A model generated the notes under the pieces. It was not told the origin of the DNA. It worked only from the letters and a program-made list of their open reading frames with translations, and ran no database searches. Positions 23,984 to 35,552 of a stretch of DNA of 64,000 nucleotides are shown piece by piece. Both the position numbers and the translations under genes were made by a program. The stretch is from Aselliscus stoliczkanus (taxonomy: Eukaryota; Chordata; Mammalia; Chiroptera; Hipposideridae): assembly GCA_033961575.1 (NCBI GenBank), contig CM066728.1, forward strand, positions 101,632,852 through 101,696,851. Direction: 5' to 3'. Positions within the stretch are counted from its first letter, which is position 1, and every line of letters starts with the position of its first letter.

Positions 23984-24450
23984 CAGGGCCGGCCGAGGGT
24001 TTCAGTTGGTTAAGAGCTTGTTCAAGAGTGCGAGCTCTGAGCAACAGGGTCACCAGTTAAATTCCCACATGGGCCAGTGAGCTGCGCCTGAGCTGAGCTG
24101 CCAGTGAGCTGCCAAAAGGTGGCAGGATGGCTCAGCCGGTGTAACAAGATTGCCTGTTCCATGATGGGCTACGCCCACCCACAACTAAGACTGAACTTGG
24201 CACCTTGAGCTGAGCTGCCGCCTGGATAGCTCAGTAGATAGAGCATGCGCTCTTAACAACGAGACTGCAGGTTCCACTCTCACAGGGGATGGTGGCTACG
24301 CCCACCCACAACTTATCGAACACAGCACCTTGAGCAGAGCGGCACAACTGGACTTGGAGCTGAGCTAGCTGTACCTTCCACAACCAAGGTTGAAGGACAA
24401 CAACTTCGCTATTCCCCTCCCCCAATTCCCAAACTAAAAAGAAGATGTAT
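23984..24450 (+). mobile_element. Composite tRNA-related SINE (Ves-like)
   Basis: Head GGGCCGGCCGAGGGTTTCAG, a second unit GGATGGCTCAGCCGGTG that is shortened, and a third unit GGATAGCTCAGTAGATAGAG, ending CCCCTCCCCCAATTCCC. Target duplications ATATGAAATGTA (23972-23983) and ATATGAAATTTA (24451-24462) differ at one base. It carries CCAAAAGGTGGCAG at 24112-24125. Confidence 0.9.
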
Positions 24451-24622
24451 ATATGAAATTTATAACAACAATGGAGGTATAGTATCATATTACTGTTGAT
24501 AGGTCAAACTGGGATATGATGATTTTGGCAGAAAAATAATGTCAACAGAGAGATCAAAGGAAAAATGACTATAAGTTGATACTAATGGCCCTCTCTGGGA
24601 TCTTTTTTTAAAAGCTAATTTA

Positions 24623-24708
24623 GGGCTGGCCGAGAGGCGCGGTGGTTAAGTGTTGGCTTGGGAAGCCGGCGGCCCTGGTTTGGGTCCCAGTGACACTGCC
24701 CTCAAAAA

Positions 24709-24753
<45 letters not shown>
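24623..24753 (+). mobile_element. Short tRNA-headed SINE with (AAAT)n tail
   Basis: GGGCTGGCCGAGAGGCGCGG to CAGTGACACTGCCCTCAAAA, then an AAAT microsatellite. A perfect 13-bp duplication, AAAAGCTAATTTA, lies at 24610-24622 and 24754-24766. The part between TTTGGGTCCCA and CAGTGACAC lacks the usual CATATGAGGGC. Confidence 0.93.

Positions 24754-24755
<2 letters not shown>
24703..24755. repeat. (AAAT)n microsatellite, SINE tail
   Basis: About 13 AAAT units between the SINE end and its right target duplication. Confidence 0.97.
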
Positions 24756-24766
24756 AAGCTAATTTA

Positions 24767-25611
24767 TAATGGCGCTCAACATATCACATCATATAATAGA
24801 ACTGAAAAGTGGAAAAACGACAGGTCCAACAATAAATAAATCACTTCAGAATGTGAAAATCAGTCCTAGCAGTGAGCAGTTAGAACGAGGCTGTGATGAA
24901 CGACACACACAAAATATTAACACTCATTAACTTGTTTCAGGTGTAGCTGTAAACAGGTCTGGAGCAACACAGAGACCAGGACACTCAGCAACCATAAAAA
25001 CAACTAAACAACTCTTTGTCCTAATCTGAGTGACTACTACTTATTTACCAAGGACAACACAATATTGCTTTAATCCTCCCACCCCCTAGGAATAATTGCC
25101 AAGGTAGCCAATCCCCGAATTGCCTATGATTTCTGATAGCATCCAGTTCAGCAGTGGCCACCTTCTCTTTTAGCCCCACTTAGAATCACCCAACACAAGC
25201 CCCATCCTTTAGTAAGCCTTCTTCCAAATCTTCCTCCTGAGACTTTGGTAGTTCCTCTGGAGAGAATGTTTCCTTGCTACAGCATGCTAAATAACCTTAC
25301 TTTGTTTCACTCAGATGTGTTCTGCTAGGCTTTAGCTGGTGGATTTCCATAAGTTAAAATGTGTCAACCTATTATGTTGAGTATTATACCGACATGCTAA
25401 TGATGGCATATAAAATGGTAAAACACGATAATTACATGGAAAACCTATCAAGAAAATACATCAAGTGTTATGGTTAAAACACTGGATTTATTCATATTTT
25501 TTCTTCCAGTAATCTCTTCCTTATTTTCTTCTCTATTTCATAACTCCCTTAAAGTTGAGTAAATTCTATTTCTAATAAAACTCATTTTCTTAAAAATATG
25601 CAAAATAAGAA
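24767..25611. other. No gene seen
   Basis: Unique-looking sequence between a SINE and an LTR; no open frame of note. Confidence 0.6.
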
Positions 25612-25980
25612 TGTCTTAGTCTGTTTGGACCACTATAATAAAAATACCATAGACTTGGTGACTCATAAACAATGGAAATTCATTTCTCACAGTTCTGGAG
25701 ACTGGGATGTGTCCAAGATCAAGATGCTGGAAGCTTTACTATCTGGGAGGAGCCCACTTCTTGGTTCACAGAGAGCCAATTTCTCACTGTGTCCTCACAT
25801 GGTGGAAGGGGAGAAGAAACCTTTTAAGGTCTCTTTTCTAGGGGCACTAATCCCATTCATAAGGGCTCCACCCTCATGACCTAATCACCTCCCAGAGACC
25901 CCACCTCCAAATATTGTCATATTGGAGATTACACTTCAACATATGAATGTTCAGGAGATACAAACATTTAGTCTATAGCA
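25612..25980 (-). mobile_element. MLT1-type LTR (ERVL-MaLR)
   Basis: It begins TGTCTTAGTCTGTTTGGACC and ends TTTAGTCTATAGCA, with CATTTCTCACAGTTCTGGAG, GTGTCCTCACATGGTGGAAG and CCCTCATGACCTAATCACCT inside, all hallmarks of MaLR LTRs read in reverse. It is close to full length for a solo LTR. An open frame of 93 codons within it is a by-product of the repeat. Confidence 0.85.
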
Positions 25981-26264
25981 ATGACAGAAGCAAAATCTCT
26001 TTCTTCAGTTACATAGGAGAGTTCAAATATATATCTTATGCACTCATTTTCCTCCCTATTCATTCAGCAAGAAATAAATGTGCACATGATCATTAATTGA
26101 TACATATTAACTGACTTGATGATCCTGAATTGATAAACACAATGATTGATAAACTCGAGTACATAATTAGCTTATTGATTGATACATGTAATGGATTAAT
26201 TTGTATGCATCGGTAATTATTTTATACATATAACAATGCAATAATTCATTACTTTAATTTATTT

Positions 26265-26800
26265 TTTGTGTCTATTCATTTATTATTTCATCAAATATGT
26301 ATTATGCCTCTTTAATTTTCCAGAGCTAGGGCCAGGTACTGGTGAGGCAGAGTTGAATACGATTAACTGCCTACTAGAGGGAAGCTCACTCTGCAATGGG
26401 GAGGTAGAGAAGAAATGTCTTTAAACAGGAGGACACATGCTCTCTTCTCATACAGATGATGCTATGGTAGCAGTGTCAAGAGGACACTTACTTCCTTGGG
26501 CAACAGAAGGCAGGAGTGGTCAGGGTAACTTCAAGGAGGAGGTGATGCCTACCATGAGTTCTTAACAAGTATATGTTTGTCAGGCAAAAGAGAGAAGGAA
26601 GAGTATTCCAGGCTGCATAAGAGTCTATAATTAATAGCTAAAATGAGAGAGAGAATCAATGACTGTTCCATAAGATTAGAAAAGCTGAGATCCATGTGGA
26701 TGTAATCAGTGAGGGATTTGTGAAGGAAGTGGTACTTGGCCTAGATCTTAGAAAATGGAGAAGGTACAGAGGGAGAGAAAAAAGATTCAACCTGGTGTGA
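26265..26800 (-). mobile_element. LINE-2 3' fragment
   Basis: The reverse of the L2 end: TTCATCAAATATGTATTATG, GGCCAGGTACTGGTGAGGCA, CTTCAAGGAGGAGGTGATGC and GAAGAGTATTCCAGGCTGCA, in the expected order. Confidence 0.72.
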
Positions 26801-28145
26801 TGACAAGAGCAGTTGCTCTAGTCTGTGAATGGTGGGTGACACAACTTGGGATAGGATAGTTTGCTTGTGTCATAGAGAGCCACCAGATAAATTAGGAAAC
26901 AAAATCTTAATTTTCAGGCAATCGTTCCAAGGGTCATTCTATGAATTACAAATTAAATCAGATCTCACAATGTGACAAACCATTCCTGCAGGACTGAATG
27001 GTTACCTGCTGCCGTATCAGTCTTAAACCAAGGGAGGTTCACACAGAAAGTTGGCTGCAAAGCTTAGATGAGAACTTTCTGATCTAATCCAATTCTTTCA
27101 CGAAGACACCACCTGTCCACTAGGATTGCCCTCAAAGGACTACAAAGAGATTTCTCTGACACACTGCTACATTTTTATGTTCTCTTAACTCTGACTTGGG
27201 CCAAAAATGATAAAAGTAGGAGGAAATACTTCTTTGAAATTAACCAGCTTAAATAAAAAAGGAAAGAAGATTAGTCGGATTTTGATGGAGAAAACATATG
27301 CCAAGTTCCAAAGGCATAGAAATGCAAAGTGCGGGAATGATATATTTCAAACTTTAAATTGGGTTTGGAAATGTTGCAGGGAGGGATGCATATGGCAAGA
27401 AATCAGAACACATGCCAAAAAAGGCAAAAGGAGTGCGAGAAGGTGTGAAGATTGATCGGGGCATATGCGGAACAATAGCCAAAGAAAATATCTGTATAGG
27501 AAACGGGCCTCATTGTACAAAGAGCCAATGGAGGGAGGCATTTTGAACACGATATGAATCAGGAACCCGAAAAATTGAAGTTTGACATTTTAAATGATCT
27601 TAGATCCTATTTGGTTTCTATTTCCCCCCTTTGATACAAAATGTCTTTGACTTCTTTCTCTGGACCCATCTCTTTCCTCATTTCCATTCCATTGGCATAG
27701 AACATGTAAAAGGAGTCTGTTCCTTTTGTAGAGTTAAAATGTAGACATATCTAGGAGGAATCAGCAGCCAGCATGAAACATTTATTTTGTCCTATTTAAT
27801 ATTTAAAGGCATATCCTTTTTTCTTTTTTTTTCTTTTTCAGTTAATGATCAGAGAGTCAGCCTTAATTGGGTGAAAATCACATAAAAATGCAACAGAATG
27901 ACTCATGTGCTAAGGAATTTTTAAAATATAATACAGGCTGAAAAGTATTATTATTCCACAAAGGTGGAAGGCATAGCATTGCTCGTGTCCAGTTGTGAAA
28001 CTCGTATTTACAGAAATAACTCTGTCAACATGCATTGATCCATGACAAAGGTATTTTCACAACATTTCAATATCATCTTTCTTATTTAAAAGCAAAAGCT
28101 CATCTGCTGACTTGGTTTTAATGTTTCATAAAAAATATCTGATGG
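26801..28145. other. No gene seen
   Basis: An 82-codon Lys/Arg-rich frame (27207-27455) has no recognised motif. No named repeat. Confidence 0.55.
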
Positions 28146-28330
28146 GATTAATTATACAATGGTACATAACAAATTATCCCCAAAATTTAGCTGCTTGAAA
28201 CAACACGCTTTTATTATCTCACAGTTTCTGTGGGTCAGGCACCCTGCTGCAGCTTAGCTGCTTTCTCAGGCTTGTGGTCACTCATAAAGCTACAGTCTTG
28301 TCAAAACTTGACTGAGAGAAGATGCACTTC
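28146..28330 (-). mobile_element. MLT-type LTR fragment
   Basis: GGTACATAACAAATTATCCC, AGCTGCTTGAAACAACACGC and ATTATCTCACAGTTTCTGTG are shared with the LTR at 40.1 kb. Only the first part is present; an L1 end follows directly. Confidence 0.6.
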
Positions 28331-28384
28331 CCTGCCAACCACCGATCTGGCTTCTCTTTCTATAGTGTTTCCTAGTCCAGACTC

Positions 28385-28690
28385 CCATATCAATGGAATC
28401 ATAAAGGACATAGCCTTCTAAGACAAGCCTCTTTCACTTAGCAATATTCATTTAAGCTTCATCTACATCGTCATGTGGCTTGATTGTGCATTGCTTTTTA
28501 CTGGTGAATAGTATTCCATTTTTGGATGTACCACAGTTTGTTTCTCCCTTCACCTTTATAATGATTACTTCCAGTTTGGGGGGATTATGAATAGAAAGCC
28601 CATGAACATTCATGGGCAGGCTTTTGTGTGGACATAAATTTTGCATCAGCTAGGTAAATACCTACAAGGACAAATAATGGATTAGAAGGT
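28385..28690 (-). mobile_element. LINE-1 3' end fragment
   Basis: CTCTTTCACTTAGCAATATT, GGTGAATAGTATTCCATTTT and ACCACAGTTTGTTTCTCCCT are the reverse of the L1 3' region seen at 5.8 and 47.6 kb. It lies directly after an LTR fragment. Confidence 0.8.
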
Positions 28691-30192
28691 GGGTCTAAGT
28701 TTAGCTTTATGTCAACATTTGTACCTAATGATATACACGTATACTAAGTTATACAAATTTTTTAGCATGATGTAATTTTCATATTTTTATCACCCTTCCC
28801 CCTAAAAAATGCTGTCTAGTAAACTATCAGAAAATTGGATGAGAATGAAGTTAACAGTTACCTAAGGCAGCATTTCCTGTACTCGCTTCTATTGCAGAGG
28901 AGGGGTAGCAGAGGAGGATTTCCATGCCCATGGGAAACCTCAGTTATGAAGATGAAAAGAGTATTTGAGGATGTAGCACTCAGGAATGGAAGGAATGTGT
29001 TTCATATCTGAATTTGGATATTAAAGTGTAGGCTGGAAAAGGATGGCAGAGAGTCTATGTTATAAAATCATCCTGAGAATGGAAAGTATGAGAAAAGAGA
29101 CACAGAGTAACTGGGAGATAAACAGCGGGGATGAAAAGCATGAGCAGGAGATGCACCCGAATGACTGGGGAGACGAGCCCTGGAATCAACGGAAGGAGGT
29201 GGAATTTGGTGTGACCCACCTCCTCGCTCATACGCCTGATAGAGGCCTCAACTTATTTGACTGACAGAGACTTCAGTGAATATTTTTAAGACCAGTTCCT
29301 CCCCCATGCCCTCACCCTTTTAATGCCAATGTCTTTTATGAGAATGTTTAACAACTCGACTGCTCTCTGAATCTCCTCACACTTGCCCCACATCCACTTC
29401 TCTTACAGGCAGGGGTTTATTATAAAACTCATAAATGTAATAAAGAATGAAAAGGATCCATAAACTTGCCTTACAATCTAATCTTTAATGTAGAATATGA
29501 TGTTTAAAATGTAATGTATTACATATGGCTCCTGAAATGTTCCTTTTAGGAACATGTGATTGAATGGTGACTGACGAGGTGACTACTAAAATCACCAAAT
29601 ATAAGAAAATAGGGCACAGAAACCCTACATCAATAAATGCTATATCATGGCTGTAACCATCTCACACAGGGACAAGCATGCTTCCCTGGGTCTTGCTTTC
29701 TGCACCTGCTACAAGGCAATGTCTTGATTTTCAACCTTTTGGTCTCTGACATGATCAGAGAACTATTTGCTTCTCAAGGTCTTCTAAAAGGCACAAGGCA
29801 AAATTATGAAGGTTATAATACATGCATGCTTAACTATGGTTTTTATTCCTAAGATACATTATTTCCCTTATAAACTTCTATATTTTCACAAGGCTTGGTT
29901 TCTGTTTTGAGTTAGCCTCTTATACATGATCATAATTCTCAATTTTCACAAATATTTTTCAGAACACTGAAATATAAAGAACCAAAATTATCAACTACAA
30001 AATATATGCATAATTGAAGTAATATGTAATTCTGGCATTAAAAAATATGTAATGAGCTCTTTAACTTCATTTATAATCTTCCAGTTAAATAGCAATGACC
30101 TTTTTAAGGATGAGCTAATGAGTTCTTTTTAACTATTTTTCCACCTCCATCACTCCTACTTTAGGATAATCTATACACACAAATGTGGTGGC
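28691..30192. other. No gene seen
   Basis: AT-rich with short open frames (71-73 codons) lacking motifs; the G-quadruplex motif marks its end. Confidence 0.55.
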
Positions 30193-30214
30193 GGGGTGGG
30201 GTGGGGGTGGGGGG
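30193..30214 (+). other. G-quadruplex motif
   Basis: Four runs of 4, 4, 5 and 6 G separated by single T bases, the most stable loop geometry. It is isolated in AT-rich sequence. Confidence 0.85.
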
Positions 30215-31197
30215 AACAGAATTTGAAACAGCTGTCTTGTGATATATCCCTGATATATTTGTACCAACCTACCACCATCTCTTGAATTGTAATCTACTAG
30301 TTTCATATTCAAAGTCTTCCAAAATTACCACTGATATGAGAGATGCAAAAGTATCTATAATTAAAATAACGAGAATTTGTAAGTAGCTCAATCTAAAAGC
30401 ATTTCTCCATTTTCTAAAACAGTGAAGGCCTGTGGGACATTAAGCAATAGAGGATGCTTCTCTCATGTGGCAGAGGCGCTAGATCATGGCAGACAGTGCC
30501 ACAGCCTTGTAAGGATCCTCTGGAAAAACTCATCCATGTTTTCAAAACACATCACGTACTTCTTGTGCTCCTTTGAAATAAGTTAGCAACCTTATTGGAT
30601 TCTACATTTTGAATTGTCTCCCTGACTTAATCCTTGACCTACTAATGTCTCAAAATGCATTCAGACAACAACTAGTTCCTTCTCTGCTCTTCTCTTTATG
30701 CTGATCAGGCATCTGGTGCCCTTATAAGCGGAAGACACATTTGTCTTCTCCTAGTCAGTTTGATAAGGTTTTTATTTTAAATAAATGAATATAAGTTACT
30801 GCATGATGTTGAACAAATTCAGCGAGAAGAAAATGGGAGTAGAGATTAAACGAAAGGAAAATAAAATTTTAATAGGAAGAATACTGATTGCTCAAAATAA
30901 TGTCATTTTAAGCCTATTAAATAGAACATTTTTGACTATTTTTTTTTGCATTTGAAAAACTGAAATCTACAGTTGCTTTATCTCCACTGTTTTTTCCTTG
31001 AGCTGATTTTTCAGATCTTTCTACTTTCTGCTATCCTCTACGGATTCTTCCCTTTGATGTTTTGTGTTATCTATGATCTAAACCATCACTTCTCTATGTA
31101 TTTTAAGGCTCCAAATAGAATGCCAAAAGTTCTATATGGTGCACACAAACATATATACATACATATATAATCAATATATTAAATATATATGTGATTG

Positions 31198-31201
<4 letters not shown>
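30215..31201. other. No gene seen
   Basis: AT-rich sequence leading to the TA repeat; nothing recognised. Confidence 0.6.

Positions 31202-31259
<58 letters not shown>
31202..31259. repeat. (TA)29 microsatellite
   Basis: Twenty-nine uninterrupted TA units, preceded by ATATATAC-rich sequence from 31150. Confidence 0.98.
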
Positions 31260-31263
<4 letters not shown>

Positions 31264-33023
31264 GTCATGGAAACAGACATTCATGTAGATTCCAAAATTA
31301 TTTCTAAGTTATTTCCAAGTTGTACCTTAGTCATGTGATAATTTCCCTGGCCCTTCAAAAAAATCTTATACCCTCCTACTAGTCCTATATAATAGCAGTT
31401 AATATTAGCTTCTAATCAGAAGCATAGTTATTAATAACACAAATTTTCTGGAAGACTTTGTGCTCCTACCAAATAGAATCTGACTGATGGTTAAAAATGA
31501 GATATTTGCTGATTCAGCTGAACCCAAAAACCCTAGAATAAAACGTAGCCTCCAAGTGTTCCCTCTGTAAAATAAGCTGTTGATCGTTCATGGGTTACTT
31601 GACAAGGTGTGGCTCAACACAGTGCTGTCAGCATTGCACAGGCCACAGGGGAGATTGGGGACATCTGTTAGGACAGGGTTGCCATGAAGGGTGATGTGTG
31701 AGAGCAGCCAACCAAGAGTGGCTTCAAGAGACCACCAAAGAGCTTGACCCATGTCTCAGGGAGTTTGGGGATGTGGGTTAGTTCCATGATGATCTTTGAA
31801 ATATTTAATAACTGCTACTCGGCTGATGCTCACAGACCCTGGAGTGGGATCCTGAGGCCTGTGGTGCTAGATGTCACCTTTCATGTGCTGGATGGTGGAA
31901 AGGTGAGAAGAATCCTGGAGGAAGGGAGATGGGGAACGGGGCTCTGACTTGATTGTAGAACTCAGGATAACCAGCCTACCTAATTTAGAGAAATATTTTC
32001 ACATATTAACAACCTGTAAGGTTCTGCCACTGGTGAAAGATCAGCCTTGATAAATCCTGATTTCTATGGGCAAAACAGAAGATCAGGAGCAAGCTTGATG
32101 CTGTTGACCTGAGCCAGTAGCAAAGAGAAAGAGCAAGACAGGGGGTGGGGGGAGGAAGGGATATGAATTTAGAATGAGTATCACTTTCATGCTGGAGCTA
32201 AGCAGAAAGAAGCATTAATTTCCATCTTTGAATTTGATTATTACTCTGGTCTAGACATTTTAATGACTGAAGTGAGACTGTTCTCTGGAATTTTATTTGA
32301 GCTCTTTATTATCTAAGTGTAATTGAATAAAAATCTGAGGCAAACCTGAGAATTCAGCCAGGGGTCAGGGTAGAAATAGCCCACAGTCCGAATTTACCAA
32401 GTTAGTGGCAGGAAACATAAACCTCGTTTTCTGTTGGCACCTTAACATTCATTCAGTAAAAGGATTACATTCTCAAGGCATCTAGTTTGAACTTCAACTG
32501 CCATTCAGACAAGCCTGGGCTTGTCTGATCAACCAGTGGGGAAGAGCTAAGATATTTGGTGGGTGTGATGGTTTGTGGTATCATATTTGGTTGGTTTGGA
32601 TTTCTCTGGGGACCAGAACCAGAGAAGAAAAGAGTACAGGAAACAAGACTGCCCCATGCTCAGTGCATGATCTCCTGACTGAAGCTGTAGGAGGATATTT
32701 CCGGCCAAAGGCTGAGAAGCTCTTTTCACAAATGCCCACTTGGGATGCAGGGGGTACCCTGCAGGGCAGAGCAGGGCAGCAGGGCAGCAGAAAACTCCTG
32801 AAGGCAGGTGGAGTGTCTTTCCTTCATATAGAGATTGTAGTGGGTTTTGGTAGAGTGAAAATCCCAAGAGATCGGTACCACATCAGAACCTCAGATCTCT
32901 CATACTTTGGAGAGTATAGAAGTCCCAGTGACCCCGGAAGCTACCCCCACTGTGAGGTATCTCCCGAGTGACACTGACAGGGCCAGGGGAGTAGAACAAA
33001 GAGAGGGTGAAACCATAAGAATA
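31260..33023. other. No gene recognised
   Basis: 31580-31950 is G-rich with a 67-codon frame. 32540-33000 holds the unassigned 132-codon frame. Neither matches anything I know. Confidence 0.5.
32573..32971 (+). other. Unassigned 132-codon ORF
   Basis: It begins ATGTGGTATCATATTTGG and ends CCCGAGTGA, in a locally GC-richer block between recognised repeats. A 106-codon frame overlaps it on the opposite strand. The protein has no motif I recognise (CDLLTEAV-like and GRAGQQGSRK stretches only). It could be an old LTR or other repeat. Not proposed as a gene. Confidence 0.2.
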
Positions 33024-33470
33024 GGGCCGGCCGAGTGGCACATTGGTTAAGCGCTGGTTTTGGGATGCCAGCGGCCCCGGTTCGGATCCCACATGAGGGC
33101 CAGTGACACTGCCCTCTACAGCTAACAACAGCTCCACCTGGAGCTGGGCTGTGCGGGCCCCGGTGATGGTGTGGGCTGCAGCCCCTGCTGCAGTGGGCTG
33201 CCATAGGCTACAGTGAGTGGCCTGCAGCCAGCGTGAGCGGCTGGCAGCCAAGCGTGAGCTGCCAATAGCCGCAGTGAGCGACATCCAGAGGCCAGCGACC
33301 GATCTGCCTCATCCGGGAAGAGCGCAATGACGATACCAACAGTGAAGCAACATCCTCCGCAACTAAACTGAAGAACAAAAAGACAGCAACTTGTCTGTTC
33401 CCCTTCCCCGATTCCCCAACGCTGTTCCCCTCGGCCAATTCCCCAATAAAATCTTTAAAAAAAAAAAAAA
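33024..33470 (+). mobile_element. Long tRNA-headed SINE (Rhin-1-like)
   Basis: Same organisation as the copy at 1685-2145: head GGGCCGGCCGAGTGGCACAT, B-box-like GTTCGGATC, GC-rich body and CCCCAATAAAATCTTTAAAA tail. The A tail stops at the exact base where the hAT target duplication begins (33471). I could not find a target duplication for the SINE. Open frames of up to 133 codons on the opposite strand are artefacts of the repeat. Confidence 0.92.
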
Positions 33471-33888
33471 GGCTAGAGCAGCAATTCCTAAACTTGTGGG
33501 CCCTAGGACCTCTTCACACTCTTAAAAATTATTGAAGATGACAAGGAGCTTTTGTGTATGTGAACCTCCTCTATACCATATTAGAAATAATAACTGAGAA
33601 ATATTTTAAAATTTGCATTATATCTTTTTAAAATAATGATGGCTACAACATTGTGTTAACACAAATAACATTTTTCATGAAAAATAATTAGATTTTCCAA
33701 AGCAAAATAAAAAAGTGAAGAGTATCATTTTACATTTTTGCATATCTCTTTAATATCTGGCTTAATAGAGGACAGCTGATTTCTTCTACATGATAATGTT
33801 TTCAATCTGTTATGGTATGTTGCTTTGGTTAAAGTATATAAACAAAATATGGCCTTACACAAATGTGTGTGTGGATGAAAAAAAGGGT

Positions 33889-34293
33889 TGTATGGAAAGT
33901 GGCCTCACAGAGTGACCTGATCATGAATTCCTAATTGCACAGGTCACAGCCCAGGCATATAACTTCTTTACTAAAAGGTTCACCTTTGCCTTAAAGAAGC
34001 CCTGTCCATTGTTTCTGTGCATTTAGGTTAACACAGCTTTAAAATGCCCCCTTTCAGATCCCTGTTTCTAAAGTGTGCAAAATGTAATCCAATCTCCATC
34101 TTGCTTTCTCCCACCTCCATGTAATCTTCCTATGATACTTCCTTAATCTCAAATGTATAAAAGAAACTGCAAACTGTTATTTTCCAAAACATTTATCTCA
34201 GTCTGTTGATCTTGCTTCCAGGTGTGTCCTCTGTTTGGCTCAAATAAGTTTTCATAAAAACTCTCTACAGGTTTGGACATTTTCATGTCGACA
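33889..34293 (+). mobile_element. Probable solo LTR of an endogenous retrovirus
   Basis: A 405-bp block interrupts the hAT transposon: hAT sequence stops at AAAAAAAGGG and resumes at GGAAAAGAGTGGAGTATTAT. It starts TG and ends CA. It holds a TATA-like TATAAAAG at 34156-34163 and a polyadenylation-like AATAAG at 34243-34248, in U3-R-U5 order. The end, TTCATGTCGACA, resembles class I LTRs. No clear target duplication remains, and I cannot name the family. No retroviral gene is present. Confidence 0.55.
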
Positions 34294-34411
34294 AGTACTT
34301 GGAAAAGAGTGGAGTATTATGGTAGCTGTTTGAGATGATTGATATAATTCTTCCAAATTTTAAATTATTTTATTACACATTATCAAAGCTCCCGTTCATT
34401 AATAACACCAC

Positions 34412-34587
34412 TGTATTAGTTAGCTCGGGCTACCATAACAAACTGTCATAGACTGATGGCTTAACTAATAGAAATTATTTCTCACAGTTCTGGAAACTGA
34501 GGAGTCCGAGGTGCCAATTAGTTTGGTTCCTGGTGAGAGGTCTCTTGCTGACTTGCCAATACACCCCTTCTCTCTGTGTTGTCACAT

Positions 34588-34643
<56 letters not shown>

Positions 34644-34867
34644 AGAGAAGAGAGAATGAGGAGAGGAGAGGAGAGGAAAGAGAGAAGGGAGGGCTCTAAT
34701 ATCCCTTCCTCTCCTTGCAAGGGCACTAATCCCATCATGGAGACCCCACCCCCACGACTTCCTCTAAACCTAGTCACCTCATAAAGGCCCGACTTCTAAA
34801 TACCATCACATCGGGTGTTAAGTCTTCAACATGAATTTCAGGGGGACACAAATATTCATCCGTAACA
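34412..34867 (-). mobile_element. MLT1-type LTR (ERVL-MaLR), with internal (GA)n expansion
   Basis: It begins TGTATTAGTTAGCTCGGGCT and ends CATCCGTAACA, the reverse of the MLT1 consensus. Blocks ATTTCTCACAGTTCTGGAAA and AGGGCACTAATCCCATCATG are diagnostic. The middle has expanded into a GA repeat (34589-34639). It is an insertion within the older hAT element and has no coding sequence. Confidence 0.85.
34589..34694. repeat. (AG)n and GA-rich tract inside MLT1-type LTR
   Basis: A pure AG run of about 25 units to 34639, then near-continuous purines to 34694 with a single T. Confidence 0.97.
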
Positions 34868-35279
34868 CAACCAATCTTATCAGATTAGTCTTTACATATT
34901 ATGGAGCCATCAATTAGTCGTGAAAACAAGTTCTCCAAAATTTTTATTTTCACTTGAAATCTCCAATTTTATCTTAGCTGCAAATACTGTCTTTTCTTTG
35001 CCCTGAAGCAACAGCCTCACATATTCATTTTTGAGAAAAATGTCTGCCAAATATTCAAGCCTGAAAATCATAGTTTGCCTGTTGGCTGTTCTTTAAGGTA
35101 CAGTGAGTGTTCTATGAAAAAGTAACTAGTTCAGCTCACGTTACAAACAACTGCATAAGTGTTTGTCCTCAGAAACCATCACACATTACCACCAGCATAT
35201 TAAAAAGATGTGTATTCAAGATTAGAGATTTAACAATATTAATATTTTTTCTGCTTTTTCAAAACCATTCTCAAGTGAA

Positions 35280-35281
<2 letters not shown>

Positions 35282-35318
<37 letters not shown>
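35282..35318. repeat. (CA)n microsatellite
   Basis: About 18 CA units within the right part of the hAT element. Confidence 0.97.
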
Positions 35319-35320
<2 letters not shown>

Positions 35321-35552
35321 GACTGTGTGATGGTGAAAAATTGAATGACTACTAGTACAGTTTCGGGCCACTGCCTTGATTCATGCTAAGGAACTATCAG
35401 TTTTACAGTCCATTGCTTTTGTGCCTTCAGTGAAAAAGGCATATTAAATCTTACTAACACTATTAAGTAGTTTCTGATCTTGCATTCCTCCTGAAAGTGT
35501 TCAGGTTCCTCTAGGATCTACGTACCACATTTGGGAATCTCCTGGGCTACAT

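Larger units (their letters stand above)
33479..35544 (+). mobile_element. Ancient hAT transposon (Zaphod/Tip100-like), split by two LTR insertions
   Basis: The left terminus CAGCAATTCCTAAACTTGTG and the right terminus CACATTTGGGAATCTCCTG are decayed hAT inverted repeats (ideal CAGTGGTTCTCAAACTT). Eight-base duplications flank it: GGCTAGAG at 33471-33478 and GGCTACAT at 35545-35552, six of eight matching, as expected for hAT. Interior blocks such as ACTCTTAAAAATTATTGA and TATGGAGCCATCAATTAG fit this family. Two insertions divide it (33889-34293 and 34412-34867); without them about 1.2 kb remains. I see no open transposase. The family name is from memory. Confidence 0.78.

Noticed and set aside
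32883..33438. Open frames of 76-133 codons on the minus strand
   Set aside because: Antisense to a long SINE; the peptide starts match those of the 1.7-kb copy.
34475..34784. 62-100 codon frames with Arg-Glu or Ser-Leu repeats
   Set aside because: Produced by the GA microsatellite in the MLT1-type LTR.
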